NCBI RefSeq assembly: GCF_030817355.1
Contig: NZ_JAUSZH010000001.1
Coordinates: forward strand, 2,412,501 to 2,476,500
DNA length: 64,000 bases
Source of the DNA: Streptomyces sp. V1I1
GTDB taxonomy: Bacteria; Actinomycetota; Actinomycetes; Streptomycetales; Streptomycetaceae
Direction: 5' to 3'
The notes beneath the pieces are model-generated. The model was not told the origin of the DNA. It saw nothing but the letters and a program-made list of their open reading frames with translations, and made no database searches. Positions 54,319-63,581 of the stretch are shown piece by piece; the first letter of the stretch is position 1, and every line of letters starts with the position of its first letter. A program made the position numbers and the translations under genes.

Positions 54319-55221
54319 TCAGTCCCGCAGTGCCTCGTACGTGCTCGCCCAGTCGTCGGAGCCGTGGCCCTTCGCGATCGCCCGGTCCGCGACGGACTTG
54401 ACGGCCTCCAGTTGGGAGACGTCGAGCCCGCGGGTGCGCGCGGCGTGCAGGATGTGCTCGACGCCCGCGGCCATCATGCCGAGGTTGGCCTGCGCCCCCG
54501 GATAGCTGCCCGCGTCGATGTTGGCCGCCGTGTACTCCGCGATGGGCGGCAGGATCTGGACGATGGTGTTCAGATACGGGGCGATGTCGGCGGCCTTGAC
54601 CCCGTCTGCCGTGGCCAGTGCGTACGCGTGCACCAGGCCCGAGATGCTGCCGTAGAAGAAGTCGAGCAGCGACAGGTCGTAGAGCGCGGCGAGCCCGGGA
54701 TCCGTGCCGACGAACGCGGCTTTGCCGCCCAGCGACTTCAGGGTGGACTCGTAGCGCTCGAAAGCCCCCTGCGCGCCTGAGTAGAAGAGCAGCGCATCGG
54801 GCGAGCCGATCAGCGGGGTCGGCACCATCACCGCGCCGTCCAGGTAGCTGATGCCGCGGGACTCCGCCCAGGCCGCCGCCTCGCGGGAGCGCTCGGGGGT
54901 GTCGGAGGTGAGGTTGACCAGGACGCGGCCCGCGAGGGCGTCGGCGAGCGGGGCCAGGATCGCGTGGGACGCGTCGTAGTCGACCACGCAGACAATGGTC
55001 AATTCGCTTGCGCGCAAGGCCTCTTCGGCGGTGGCGGCGCGGACCGCGCCATGTGCGACGAGCTCGTCACCCTTGCCGTGAGAGCGGTTCCATACGGTGG
55101 TGGGGTGGCCTGCGTCGAGGAGGGCGCCGGCGAGCGCCTGGCCCATCGCGCCGAGGCCGATGACGGTGACAGAAGTGATGGCGGTGGCAGAAGTACGGGG
55201 GCTGTTCTCGGTGGTGGACAT
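54319..55221 (-). CDS. NAD(P)-binding beta-hydroxyacid dehydrogenase / imine-reductase-like protein
   Basis: Protein of 300 residues with an N-terminal Rossmann domain (TVIGLGAMGQALAGALLDAGHPTTVWNR) and an all-helical C-terminal dimer domain (GLAALYDLSLLDFFYGSISGLVHAYALATADGVKAADIAPYLN). The GSPDALLFYSG loop and the lack of the 3-HIBADH catalytic Lys point to the imine-reductase group. The ATG at 55221 is chosen because upstream residues (MWGSAGRRSIAV) look untranslated. A palindromic element lies 37 bases upstream. Confidence 0.88.
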   Translation of the reverse strand: MSTTENSPRTSATAITSVTVIGLGAMGQALAGALLDAGHPTTVWNRSHGKGDELVAHGAVRAATAEEALRASELTIVCVVDYDASHAILAPLADALAGRVLVNLTSDTPERSREAAAWAESRGISYLDGAVMVPTPLIGSPDALLFYSGAQGAFERYESTLKSLGGKAAFVGTDPGLAALYDLSLLDFFYGSISGLVHAYALATADGVKAADIAPYLNTIVQILPPIAEYTAANIDAGSYPGAQANLGMMAAGVEHILHAARTRGLDVSQLEAVKSVADRAIAKGHGSDDWASTYEALRD

Positions 55222-55257
55222 GACCGCAATGCTTCTTCGCCCCGCACTCCCCCACAA

Positions 55258-55280
55258 GTACCTACAAATAGGTCAGGTAC
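55258..55280. promoter_or_regulatory. Inverted repeat upstream of the imine-reductase-like gene
   Basis: GTACCT-N11-AGGTAC, with an extra inner AGGT, 37 bases before the start at 55221. It has the spacing expected for a dimeric HTH repressor such as HxlR; no such gene is next to it. The rest of 55281-55516 holds no gene I recognise. Confidence 0.45.
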
Positions 55281-55516
55281 CCACCGAAAGGTAAACATCA
55301 AGGTCAGCGCGGTCAGCTCTGCGACGGCAGTAGCGGTTTGGCTTCCGCTCCAGCGGCGACGGGAGCACGATCGACGTCGCCGTACGCCCCAGCGCCGAGA
55401 TCTGCTCCAGCACGCACCCGCTCTTGACCAGCCATTCAGCACAACTACCCGATGCCTTCAGGAAGTTAACGGTGTGCAGCCATTGACGGCCGGACTGTAT
55501 ACATCTACAAAACTGT

Positions 55517-55532
55517 TTGAGAGCGCTCTCAA
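55517..55532 (+). promoter_or_regulatory. Perfect 16-bp palindrome, LacI-type operator
   Basis: TTGAGAGCGCTCTCAA is fully self-complementary with the central GCGC common to LacI-family sites. It lies 45 bases before the GH16 start. It resembles the CebR box TGGGAGCGCTCCCA but differs in the arms, so a different LacI regulator, perhaps one responding to laminari-oligosaccharides, is likely. Confidence 0.7.
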
Positions 55533-55576
55533 CCCTCCCGACACCACCCTCGGCACCACCCTCCCGGAGGTGTTCC

Positions 55577-57049
55577 TTGAGCACGAGCCGCATCAAACGC
55601 ACCCCCTTCCTCACCATCCTCGTCGCCCTCGTCGTCGCCCTCGCCGGCTTCATCGCCGTCACCGGCGCCGGGTCGGCGCGCGGCGACGTACCCCCCACGC
55701 CCGGCTGGAACCTCCAGTGGAGCGACGACTTCAACGGCGCCAACAGAACCCTGCCCTCGTCCGCCAACTGGCAGATCGACCTCGGGCACGCCTACCCCGG
55801 CGGGCCCGGCAACTGGGGCACCGGTGAAATCCAGAACTACACCAACAACCCCGACAACCTCAGCCACGACGGCAACGGCAATCTGCGCATCACCCCGCTC
55901 CGGGACGGCGCGGGAAACTGGACCTCCGGCCGTATCGAAACCCAGCGCGCCAACTTCAAGGCCCCGGCCGGCGGCACCCTGCGTATCGAGAGCCGTATCC
56001 AGATGCCGAATGTGACCGGCCAGGCCGCGCTCGGCTACTGGCCCGCGTTCTGGGCCCTCGGCGCCCCGTACCGCGGCAACTTCTGGAACTGGCCGTCCAT
56101 CGGCGAGTTCGACATCATGGAGAACGTCAACGGCATCAACTCCGTCTGGGGTGTGCTGCACTGCGGGGTGAACCCCGGCGGCCCCTGCAACGAGACCAGC
56201 GGAATCGCCAACAACCGCGCCTGCCCCGGCGCCAGTTGCCAGTCCGCCTTCCACACGTACCGCTTCGAGTGGGACCGCTCCGTGTCCCCCAATGAGCTGC
56301 GCTGGTACGTGGACGGCCAGCTCTTCCACAGCGTCAACCAGAACCGGTTGGACGCCGGGACCTGGGCGAACATGACCGATCACGCGGGCTACTTCATTCT
56401 GCTCAATGTCGCGATCGGCGGCGCGTTCCCCGACGCCCTGGCCGGCAAGACCCCCACAGCCGCGACCGTCCCCGGCCGCCCCATGTTCGTCGACTACGTC
56501 GCCGTCTGGACCAGGGGCGGTGGCGGCGACCCGACGACCCCGCCCACCACCGACCCGCCCACCACCCCGCCGCCGTCCGGCTCCTCGCAGCTGTATCTGC
56601 GGACGGGAGGCGGCGCGGGCGACGCCGCGGCATCGGCCTCGACGGTGAGCCTGGCGTCGGCGGGCGGCGCCAACTACGACGGCGCCCCGCACAACCCGCA
56701 GGTCTTCACCTCTTCCGGGATCACCCGGAAGTACAACGGCGGGTCGACACAGTTCGATCTGTTCGTCGACGCGGGCTCGACGGTCGCCAACGGCCAGCAG
56801 ATCAGGGTGAGTTACGACCGTACGGGCGACGGCACCTGGGACCGGACGGAGACGTACAACTACTTCGCCACCGACCCCGTGGCGGGTTATGAGCACTACA
56901 CGCAGGCGAAGGGCCTGAAGTCGTCCACCGGATCGCTCGGCGATCTGGCGAACGGCAAGGTCCGGATCGAGGTCTGGAGCGCCATCGGCGGCGGCCCCAG
57001 CACGGTCGGCGTCGGCAACCAGTCCGTCGTACGCATCCCCTTCGACTGA
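55577..57049 (+). CDS. Secreted GH16 endo-beta-1,3-glucanase with carbohydrate-binding module
   Basis: Laminarinase-like enzyme of 490 residues. Start is TTG at 55577 with GGAGG 6 bases ahead; an Arg/Lys-rich start and one hydrophobic helix form the signal (cleavage near GSARG). The GH16 domain (about 35-300) has WSDDFNG, the catalytic GEFDIMENVNG (two Glu around Asp), and NELRWYVDGQLFH. A Pro/Thr linker (PTTPPTTDPPTTPPPSG) joins it to a C-terminal module (SQLYLRTGGGAGD to SVVRIPFD) that looks like CBM56, a beta-1,3-glucan binder. A DUF1996 gene follows by 17 bases. Confidence 0.92.
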   Translation: MSTSRIKRTPFLTILVALVVALAGFIAVTGAGSARGDVPPTPGWNLQWSDDFNGANRTLPSSANWQIDLGHAYPGGPGNWGTGEIQNYTNNPDNLSHDGNGNLRITPLRDGAGNWTSGRIETQRANFKAPAGGTLRIESRIQMPNVTGQAALGYWPAFWALGAPYRGNFWNWPSIGEFDIMENVNGINSVWGVLHCGVNPGGPCNETSGIANNRACPGASCQSAFHTYRFEWDRSVSPNELRWYVDGQLFHSVNQNRLDAGTWANMTDHAGYFILLNVAIGGAFPDALAGKTPTAATVPGRPMFVDYVAVWTRGGGGDPTTPPTTDPPTTPPPSGSSQLYLRTGGGAGDAAASASTVSLASAGGANYDGAPHNPQVFTSSGITRKYNGGSTQFDLFVDAGSTVANGQQIRVSYDRTGDGTWDRTETYNYFATDPVAGYEHYTQAKGLKSSTGSLGDLANGKVRIEVWSAIGGGPSTVGVGNQSVVRIPFD

Positions 57050-57066
57050 CCGATCAGGAGGAACAC

Positions 57067-58017
57067 ATGCTCCGCCGACTGCTCGCGACCACCGCCGCCG
57101 TGATCTTCCTGGTCACGGCGGGATGGGTGACCACGAGGATCGACTCACCAGCCCCCAATGCGGCCTCGCGCCACCCGGGCCACGCGGGCCACGCGTACAC
57201 CTTCACCAAGGCCCAGCAGGCCGCGATCGTCGCGCAGGCGGCGGCCCCGTTGCGCGGCAGCGAATTCCGCGCGGACTGCTTCTCCAGCCACCGTCAGGGC
57301 GACGACCCGATCGTCTTCCCCGGCCAGGCGGGCCGCTCGCACATCCATGAGTTCTACGGGAACAGGACCGCCAACGCGGCCTCCACGCTCCAGTCGCTGG
57401 CCGCCGGCACCACCAACTGCACGCCGAAGACGGACCTTTCCTCGTACTGGACCCCCACCCTCTACCAGAACGGAGCCCCGGTGGCCCCCGAGCGGGTCAC
57501 CGTCTACTACCAGGGCATCACCGACCACACCCGTGCCGTCGCCCATCCGCGCGGTCTGCGGTACGTCGTCGGCAACGCCCTGGCCGCCTCTCCCGACCAG
57601 AATCCGGCCGCACGCTGGTCGTGCGTGGGCCGGCCGGAGTCCAGCCGGGACTTCATCAACTGCCCGCCCGGCACCAAGCTGGAGAACTATCTGGACTTCC
57701 CCACCTGCTGGGACGGGAAGAACCTGGACAGCGCGAACCACCGGGACCACATGACATACGCGGCGGGGCAGACCTGCCCGGCCTCGCACCCCGTGGTCGT
57801 GCCGCGGCTCGAGCTGCTGATCACCTGGCCGGTCAACGGCGGCGGGCTCACCCTCGCGGGCACCAGGAACGGCGCCAATGTCACCAACGCGCCCGGCTAC
57901 ACCTTCCACGGCGATTTCTTCAACGCCTGGGACGACGGTGAGCTGAAGCGCCGGGTGGCCAACTGCATCAACGCGGGCTACATCTGCGGGACGGACGGCA
58001 ATCCGATCCAGCAGTGA
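57067..58017 (+). CDS. Secreted DUF1996 protein
   Basis: Exported protein of 316 residues with signal peptide (MLRRLLATTAAVIFLVTAGW). The DUF1996 pattern is clear: FRADCFSSHRQGDDPIVFPGQAG, HIHEFYGN, PTLYQNG, LDFPTCWDGKNLDSANHRDHMTYA, FHGDFFNAWDDG. Several His and Asp could bind metal, but I know no biochemical role. It is mostly found in fungi and actinobacteria that degrade polymers. It shares a transcription unit with the GH16 glucanase, so a role in beta-1,3-glucan use, e.g. on fungal walls, is inferred. Confidence 0.85.
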   Translation: MLRRLLATTAAVIFLVTAGWVTTRIDSPAPNAASRHPGHAGHAYTFTKAQQAAIVAQAAAPLRGSEFRADCFSSHRQGDDPIVFPGQAGRSHIHEFYGNRTANAASTLQSLAAGTTNCTPKTDLSSYWTPTLYQNGAPVAPERVTVYYQGITDHTRAVAHPRGLRYVVGNALAASPDQNPAARWSCVGRPESSRDFINCPPGTKLENYLDFPTCWDGKNLDSANHRDHMTYAAGQTCPASHPVVVPRLELLITWPVNGGGLTLAGTRNGANVTNAPGYTFHGDFFNAWDDGELKRRVANCINAGYICGTDGNPIQQ

Positions 58018-58152
58018 CTCATCCGTTTCCGGGTCCGGGACGCCCAGCGGCCTGCGGGTCGGGGCGTCCCGGACAACGGTCGGCGGCTGGTCGGTGGACC
58101 GGCCCGTCAGGCCGCCCACCGCCCAGCCGCTTCACGCCTCGGCCGCCAACCG

Positions 58153-59550
58153 TCAGACCTTCGCGCGCACCCCGTCCGTGTCCCGCTGCTCCGGCACGTC
58201 CGTGTCCGCGCCATCGGCCACAGCCACGTCCTCGACCGTCTCCGGCGTCCCGTGACCGTCGTCGAGCAGCGTCTTCTCGTCGAACGGCAGCCGCCCGGCC
58301 AGCACCTCTTCGACCTGCGCCTTGTCGATCTCCTTCGTCCACGTTCCGATCAGCACCGTCGCGACCGCGTTGCCCGCGAAGTTGGTCAGCGCACGCGCCT
58401 CGCTCATGAAGCGGTCGATACCGACGATCAGTCCGACGCCGTCGACCAGCTCCGGCCGGTGCGACTGCAGACCGCCCGCAAGCGTGGCCAGCCCGGCTCC
58501 GCTGACGCCTGCCGCTCCCTTCGACGCGACGAAGAGGAAGAGGAGGAGCGGGATCTGCTCCCCGAGCGACATCGGGTTGCCCATCGAGTCCGCGATGAAG
58601 AGCGAGGCCATCGTCATGTAGATCATCGTGCCGTCGAGGTTGAAGGAGTAGCCCGTCGGGACGGTGATACCGACCACCGGCTTGCTCACGCCCAAGTGCT
58701 CCATCTTTGCGATGAGCCGCGGGAGCGCGGACTCGGAGGAGGAGGTGGAAAGGATCAGCAGGAACTCACGGCCCAGGTACTTGAAGAGCGTGAGGATGTT
58801 GAGACCCGCCACGATGCGCAGCAGCGCGGCGAGCACGATGAAGACGAAGAGGAAGCAGGTGATGTAGAAGCCGATCATGAGCACGGCGAGGCTCTTGAGG
58901 GCGTCCAGACCGGCGGAGCCGGTGACGGCGGCGATCGCGCCGAAGGCACCGATCGGCGCGGCCCACATCACCATGGCGAGGATGCGGAAGACGAGTCGCT
59001 GAATGTGCTCGACACCGCGCAGCACCGGCTCACCGACCGAACCCATGGCCTGCAGCGCGAAGCCGACGAGCAGCGCGACGAGGAGAGTCTGCAGGACCTC
59101 GCCCGCGGTGAAGGCGGAGACCATCGTGGTCGGGATGATCCCGAGCAGGAATTCGACCGTGTCCTTGGCCTCCTCCGCCACCTGGCCCTGGCCCGCCTCC
59201 TTGACCGCGTCGGTCACCGCCAGGCCGTCACCCGGGTGCAGGATGTTGCCGACGACCAGGCCGATGGTCAGGGCGACCAGCGACATGACCATGAAGTAGC
59301 CGAGCGCGATGCCGCCGACCGCGCCGACCTTTGCGGCCTTTCGTACCGAGCCGATGCCCAGCACGATCGTGCAGAAGATGATCGGCGAGATCATCATCTT
59401 GATCAGGTTCACGAAGCCGGTACCGAGCGGCTTGAGCTCAGTGGCGAACTCGGGGGCGACCAGGCCCACGGCGATGCCGAGCACGACCGCGATGATCACG
59501 GCGATATAGAGATAGTGGGTACGATCCCGCCTGACGGCTCCAGCAGCCAC
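58153..59550 (-). CDS. dctA: C4-dicarboxylate / amino-acid:cation symporter
   Basis: DAACS-family membrane protein of 465 residues. Typical stretches: GTGFVNLIKMMISPIIFCTIVLGI, FKYLGREFLLILSTSSSESALPRLIAKMEHLG with the Ser-rich reentrant loop, and GYSFNLDGTMIYMTMASLFIADSMG for the cation site. It imports succinate, fumarate or malate with H+ or Na+. The start is GTG at 59550 with GAGGAGG ahead. It is divergent from a CitA/DcuS-like sensor, which probably controls it. The last 50 residues form an acidic cytosolic tail. Confidence 0.92.
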   Translation of the reverse strand: MAAGAVRRDRTHYLYIAVIIAVVLGIAVGLVAPEFATELKPLGTGFVNLIKMMISPIIFCTIVLGIGSVRKAAKVGAVGGIALGYFMVMSLVALTIGLVVGNILHPGDGLAVTDAVKEAGQGQVAEEAKDTVEFLLGIIPTTMVSAFTAGEVLQTLLVALLVGFALQAMGSVGEPVLRGVEHIQRLVFRILAMVMWAAPIGAFGAIAAVTGSAGLDALKSLAVLMIGFYITCFLFVFIVLAALLRIVAGLNILTLFKYLGREFLLILSTSSSESALPRLIAKMEHLGVSKPVVGITVPTGYSFNLDGTMIYMTMASLFIADSMGNPMSLGEQIPLLLFLFVASKGAAGVSGAGLATLAGGLQSHRPELVDGVGLIVGIDRFMSEARALTNFAGNAVATVLIGTWTKEIDKAQVEEVLAGRLPFDEKTLLDDGHGTPETVEDVAVADGADTDVPEQRDTDGVRAKV

Positions 59551-59677
59551 GGGGTGCCTCCTCGTTGATTTGGGCGTCCATGTCCCGATGGATGTCCGTG
59601 ACTATTCACGAGGCTGTGACAGGGGTCACCGTTGCGTGCGTTTCGTTCACATGAAAACGGCCAGGCAGACTTGTTAC

Positions 59678-61324
59678 ATGCGCATACCTGTTGCCCGCAG
59701 CCTCGCCGGCCAGCTCTTCGCCATGCAGGTCGTGCTGGTCGCCGCGATCGTGGCGGGCTGCGCGCTCTTCGCGTACTTCACCGACCGCTCGCAGGCCGAG
59801 GAGACCGCGCGCCTGCAGTCCAGGGCCACGGCGGCGGCCGCCGCGCGCTCACCCTCCGTCATCGAGGCCGCGCGCTCCGACAACCCGTCGCGCCGGCTCC
59901 AGCCGTACGCGGAGGCACTGCGCAAGACCACGGGGGTCAACTTCGTGGTGATCATGGCCCCGGACGGGACGCGCTGGACGCACCCGGAGCCGGGCCAGAT
60001 CGGCAAGACGTATCTGGGGCACATTGGCCCTGCGCTGCGGGGCAAGGTGCACAGCGAGACATACGTGGGCACGCTCGGCTCCTCGGTGCGGACGGTGGTC
60101 CCCGTATACGACGGCAAAAAGATCACCGGGCTCGTCAGCGCGGGCATCACCGTCCAGAAGATCAGCGAGCAGGCGCGCAAGCAGGTCACCGCGCTGCTCG
60201 GCGTTGCGGGGGCGGCGCTCGCACTGGGCGGCATCGGCACATACGTGATCAACGCGCGGCTGCGGCGGCATACTCACGGCATGAACGCGGCCGAGCTGAG
60301 CCATATGCACGACTACCACCAGGCCGCGCTGCACGCCGTGCGCGAGGGGCTGATGATGCTCGACGGGCAGCGGCGGATCGCCCTGTTCAACGACGGCGCG
60401 CGCGAGCTCCTCGGACTGGACGACGACGCGGTCGGCCGCCCGGTGGCCGAGCTCGGGCTGCCGGCCCCACTCATGGGCGCGCTGCTGGCGTCCGAGCCGC
60501 GGGTCGACGAGGTGCATCTGACCGCCGACCGCGTCATCGTCGTGAACACCAGCCCCGTCGTCGGTGCCAAGCAGCGCGGGACCGTGGTCACGCTCCGCGA
60601 CCACACCGAACTCCAGGCGCTCTCGGGGGAGTTGGACTCCGAGCGCGGCTTCACCCAGGCCCTGCGCTCACAGGCGCACGAGGCGGCCAACCGCCTCCAC
60701 GCGGTCGTCTCGCTGATCGAGCTCGGCCGTGCGGACGAGGCGGTCGACTTCGCGACCGCCGAGCTGGAACTGGCCCAGGACCTGACCGACCGGGTCGTCG
60801 GCGCGGTCGGCGAGCCGGTGCTGGCCGCGCTGCTGCTCGGCAAGACGGCGCAGGCGAACGAGCGCGGCGTTGAGCTGGTCATCACGGAGGACAGCCGGAT
60901 CGACGACGGGGTCCTTCCGCCGTCGCTGCCGGCGCGTGACCTGGTGACGATCCTGGGCAACCTGATCGACAACGCGGTCGACGCGGCGTCGGAGGCGGCG
61001 ACGGGGTGGGGCAGCGACCCGCTCGAACCCGGGCCCGTGTCCGGGCGGCCGCTGCGCGCCCGGGTCGCGGTCACGGCGCGCGCGGACCAAGACGAACTGC
61101 TGCTGCGCGTCGCGGACTCGGGCGCGGGCATCGACCCGGCCGACGCGGACGAGGTGTTCCGGCGCGGCTGGTCCACGCACGGCGCGGGGCGCGGGCTTGG
61201 CCTCGCGCTGGTCAAGCAGGCCGCGCACCGCAGCCGCGGCACGGTGACCCTGGCCCGGGGACCGGACGGCGGCGCGGAGTTCACCGTACGACTGCCGCTG
61301 CACACGGCGGAGGTCCCGGCATGA
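59678..61324 (+). CDS. CitA/DcuS-type sensor histidine kinase
   Basis: Membrane sensor of 548 residues: TM1 at about 10-30, an extracytoplasmic sCache/PASp domain (YAEALRKTTGVNFVVIMAPDGTRWTHPEPGQIGKTYLGHIGPALRG), TM2 (LLGVAGAALALGGIGTYVI), a cytosolic PAS, then the kinase: phospho-His in SQAHEAANRLHAVVSLIELGR, N box GNLIDNAVDAA, G boxes DSGAGID and GRGLGLALVK. It should sense citrate or C4-dicarboxylates. The ATG at 59678 is used, although no strong ribosome binding site is seen. Its stop overlaps a tiny ORF by ATGA. Confidence 0.92.
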   Translation: MRIPVARSLAGQLFAMQVVLVAAIVAGCALFAYFTDRSQAEETARLQSRATAAAAARSPSVIEAARSDNPSRRLQPYAEALRKTTGVNFVVIMAPDGTRWTHPEPGQIGKTYLGHIGPALRGKVHSETYVGTLGSSVRTVVPVYDGKKITGLVSAGITVQKISEQARKQVTALLGVAGAALALGGIGTYVINARLRRHTHGMNAAELSHMHDYHQAALHAVREGLMMLDGQRRIALFNDGARELLGLDDDAVGRPVAELGLPAPLMGALLASEPRVDEVHLTADRVIVVNTSPVVGAKQRGTVVTLRDHTELQALSGELDSERGFTQALRSQAHEAANRLHAVVSLIELGRADEAVDFATAELELAQDLTDRVVGAVGEPVLAALLLGKTAQANERGVELVITEDSRIDDGVLPPSLPARDLVTILGNLIDNAVDAASEAATGWGSDPLEPGPVSGRPLRARVAVTARADQDELLLRVADSGAGIDPADADEVFRRGWSTHGAGRGLGLALVKQAAHRSRGTVTLARGPDGGAEFTVRLPLHTAEVPA

Positions 61325-61404
61325 CCACCGCCCCACCCGCGCCTCCCCCGCGCCCCGCCGCGCCAAGTCCCCGGCAGCCGCGCACCGCGGAGGTGGCCGA
61401 GTGA
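61321..61404 (+). CDS. Possible 27-residue Pro-rich linker ORF between sensor and regulator
   Basis: It starts inside the sensor stop (ATGA), reads MTTAPPAPPPRPAAPSPRQP then RTAEVAE, and its stop overlaps the regulator start by GTGA. Its translation would carry ribosomes from sensor to regulator and it contains GGAGG for the latter. A role in coupling is more likely than a peptide function. Confidence 0.35.
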   Translation: MTTAPPAPPPRPAAPSPRQPRTAEVAE

Positions 61405-62088
61405 GCAGCGAGCCCATCAGAGTTCTCGTCGTCGAGGACGACCCCGTCGCCGCCGACGCGCACGCGCTCTACGTCGGCCGCGTCGCCGGGTTCACCGTCG
61501 CCCGGGGTCGCGCACTCGCGCGCCGAAGCCGTACGGATTCTCGAACGCGCCGAGGTCGATCTGCTCCTCCTCGACCTGTACCTTCCCGACGGGCACGGCC
61601 TGCACCTCGTACGGTCGCTGCGCGCCGCCGGGCACTCGGCCGACGTCATCGCCGTCACCTCCGCCCGCGACCTCGCGATCGTCCGCGAAGGCGTCTCCCT
61701 CGGGGTCGTCCAGTACGTCCTGAAGCCCTTCACCTTCGCCACCCTCCGCGACCGCCTCTGCCGGTACGCCGAGTTCCGCGCCGCCGCCGGTGAGGCCAGC
61801 GGCCAGGACGAGGTCGACCGGGCGCTCGCCGCGCTCCGGGCGCCCGAGGGCGGCGGGCTGCCCAAGGGGCTCAGCGCCCCCACGCTGGCGGCCGTCACCC
61901 GTACCCTGCGCGAATCCGCTACCGGGCTCACCGCCGCCGAGGCCGGCGCCGCCGTCGGCATCTCGCGGATCACCGCGCGCCGCTATCTCGAGCATCTCGT
62001 CACCGAAGGGCGGGCCGTGCGCAGCCCGCAGTACGGGCAGATCGGACGGCCCGAGCTCCAGTACCGCTGGAAGCCCGCCGCACATTGA
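61401..62088 (+). pseudogene. CitB-type response regulator, one-base frameshift
   Basis: Partner of the adjacent sensor. The GTG frame gives EPIRVLVVEDDPVAADAHALYVGRVAGFTVA, the receiver start with its acidic pair. One extra C or G in the run CCCGGGG at 61501-61507 then throws the frame; removing it continues GVAHSRAEAVRILERAEVDLLLLDLYLPDGHGLHLV (phospho-Asp in LLLDLYLPDG), VIAVTSARD and QYVLKPFTF, and a C-terminal HTH ending ELQYRWKPAAH at 62088. The repaired protein would have 228 residues, normal for the CitB/DcuR family. Error in the sequence is as likely as a real mutation. Confidence 0.85.
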
Positions 62089-62219
62089 GTGGCCGCCCCA
62101 ACGACCTTGGCCTGCACGGGGATTGACCTTGTGAACGGAGGGGTCCTACGGTCACCGGGCAGCCCCCGTGCCCGCAGCCCTCCGGCTCGGACGCCCCCGG
62201 CTCAGAGGAGGTCGTGCCC

Positions 62220-63581
62220 GTGCGCCCCACCGCCCCACTGATCCTCGTCACCACTGTCACCGCACTAGCCGCGGCAACGCTCACTGCCTGCGGCGGCGAC
62301 GCCGGAGGCGACCCCGACACCGTCAAGGTCGCCTACAACCGGTCCACCGACAACAAGATCCGCTTCAAGGATGCCCATCTCGAGGCCGCCAAGAAGCAGT
62401 TCGAGAAGGAACACCCGGGCAAGAAGATCAAGCTCATACCGATCCAGGCCCCGGACAACGACTACGCCACCAAGGCACAGCAGATGATGCGCTCCCCCAA
62501 GACCGCCCCGGATCTGGTCTACGAGGACACCTTCCGCATCAACTCCGACATCAAGGCCGGGTACTTGAAGCCGCTGGACGACTATCTCCCCAAGTGGGAC
62601 CAGTGGAGCCAGTTCGTCGACACGGCGAAGGCCGCGGCCAAGGCGGAGGACGGCAAGACGTACGGCATCCCCGACGGCACCGACACCCGCGGCCTCTGGT
62701 TCAACAAGGCGATCTTCGCGAAGGCGGGCCTGCCCGCCGACTGGCAGCCCAAGAACTGGGCGGAGATCCTCACCGCGGCCCGTACCGTCAAACAGAAGGT
62801 CCCCGGCGTCATCCCGCTCAATGTCTACACCGGCAAGGGCCCCGGCGAGGCGGCCGTGATGCAGGGCTTCGAGATGCTGCTGTACGGCACCGGCGAGGAT
62901 CCCCTCTACGACGCCTCCGCCAAGAAGTGGGTCACGGGCGGCAAGGGCTTCAAGGACTCGCTCGACTTCGTACGGACGGTGTACGCGGAGAAGCTCGGCC
63001 CGGACGTCTCGGACGCCCTGGACCCCAACGTCGGCACACGCGTCGCCACCGAGTGGCTTCCCGAGGGCAAGCTGGCGATCTCCCTGGACGGCTCCTGGAT
63101 GGGCCAGAACTGGATCAATAAGGGCCCCAAGGAGTGGCCGGACTGGAGCAAGGAGCTCGCCCAGACCCCGATGCCGACGCAGACCGGGCAGGCGCCCGGC
63201 AAGGTGTCCATGTCCGGCGGCTGGGCCTGGTCGATCCCGCAGAAGGCCAAGAACCCCGATCTCGCCTTCGACTTCATCAAGACGGTCCAGACGGCAGAGA
63301 ACGCGACGCGGTGGTGCGTGGTCGCCGCGCAGATCGCCGTACGCAAGGATGTGGCGGCCGACCCGAAGTATCTGAAGTCCATGCCGGGCATCGACTTCTT
63401 CACCGGTCTTGTGCAGTACACCCACTACCGGCCGGCGCTGCCCGTCTATCCGCAGGTCTCGACGGCCATCGGCGAGGCGATGGAGAAGGTGACGACGGGT
63501 GACGCATCGGCCGCGGACGCGGCGAAGGCGTACGACGACCAGCTGAAGACGATCGTCGACGGCGCGGTCCTCACCAAGTGA
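62220..63581 (+). CDS. Sugar ABC transporter substrate-binding lipoprotein
   Basis: Family 1 extracellular solute-binding protein of 453 residues with lipobox LTAC after a short signal. MalE/CUT1-type features are PGKKIKLIPIQAPDNDYATKAQQMMRSPKTAPDLVYEDTF, GIPDGTDTRGLWFNKAIFAKAGLPADWQPKNWAEILTAAR and KLAISLDGSWMG. The GTG at 62220 is preferred because AGAGGAGG ends 8 bases upstream; a GTG at 62214 is too close. Its stop overlaps the permease start by GTGA. The sugar is not evident. Confidence 0.93.
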   Translation: MRPTAPLILVTTVTALAAATLTACGGDAGGDPDTVKVAYNRSTDNKIRFKDAHLEAAKKQFEKEHPGKKIKLIPIQAPDNDYATKAQQMMRSPKTAPDLVYEDTFRINSDIKAGYLKPLDDYLPKWDQWSQFVDTAKAAAKAEDGKTYGIPDGTDTRGLWFNKAIFAKAGLPADWQPKNWAEILTAARTVKQKVPGVIPLNVYTGKGPGEAAVMQGFEMLLYGTGEDPLYDASAKKWVTGGKGFKDSLDFVRTVYAEKLGPDVSDALDPNVGTRVATEWLPEGKLAISLDGSWMGQNWINKGPKEWPDWSKELAQTPMPTQTGQAPGKVSMSGGWAWSIPQKAKNPDLAFDFIKTVQTAENATRWCVVAAQIAVRKDVAADPKYLKSMPGIDFFTGLVQYTHYRPALPVYPQVSTAIGEAMEKVTTGDASAADAAKAYDDQLKTIVDGAVLTK

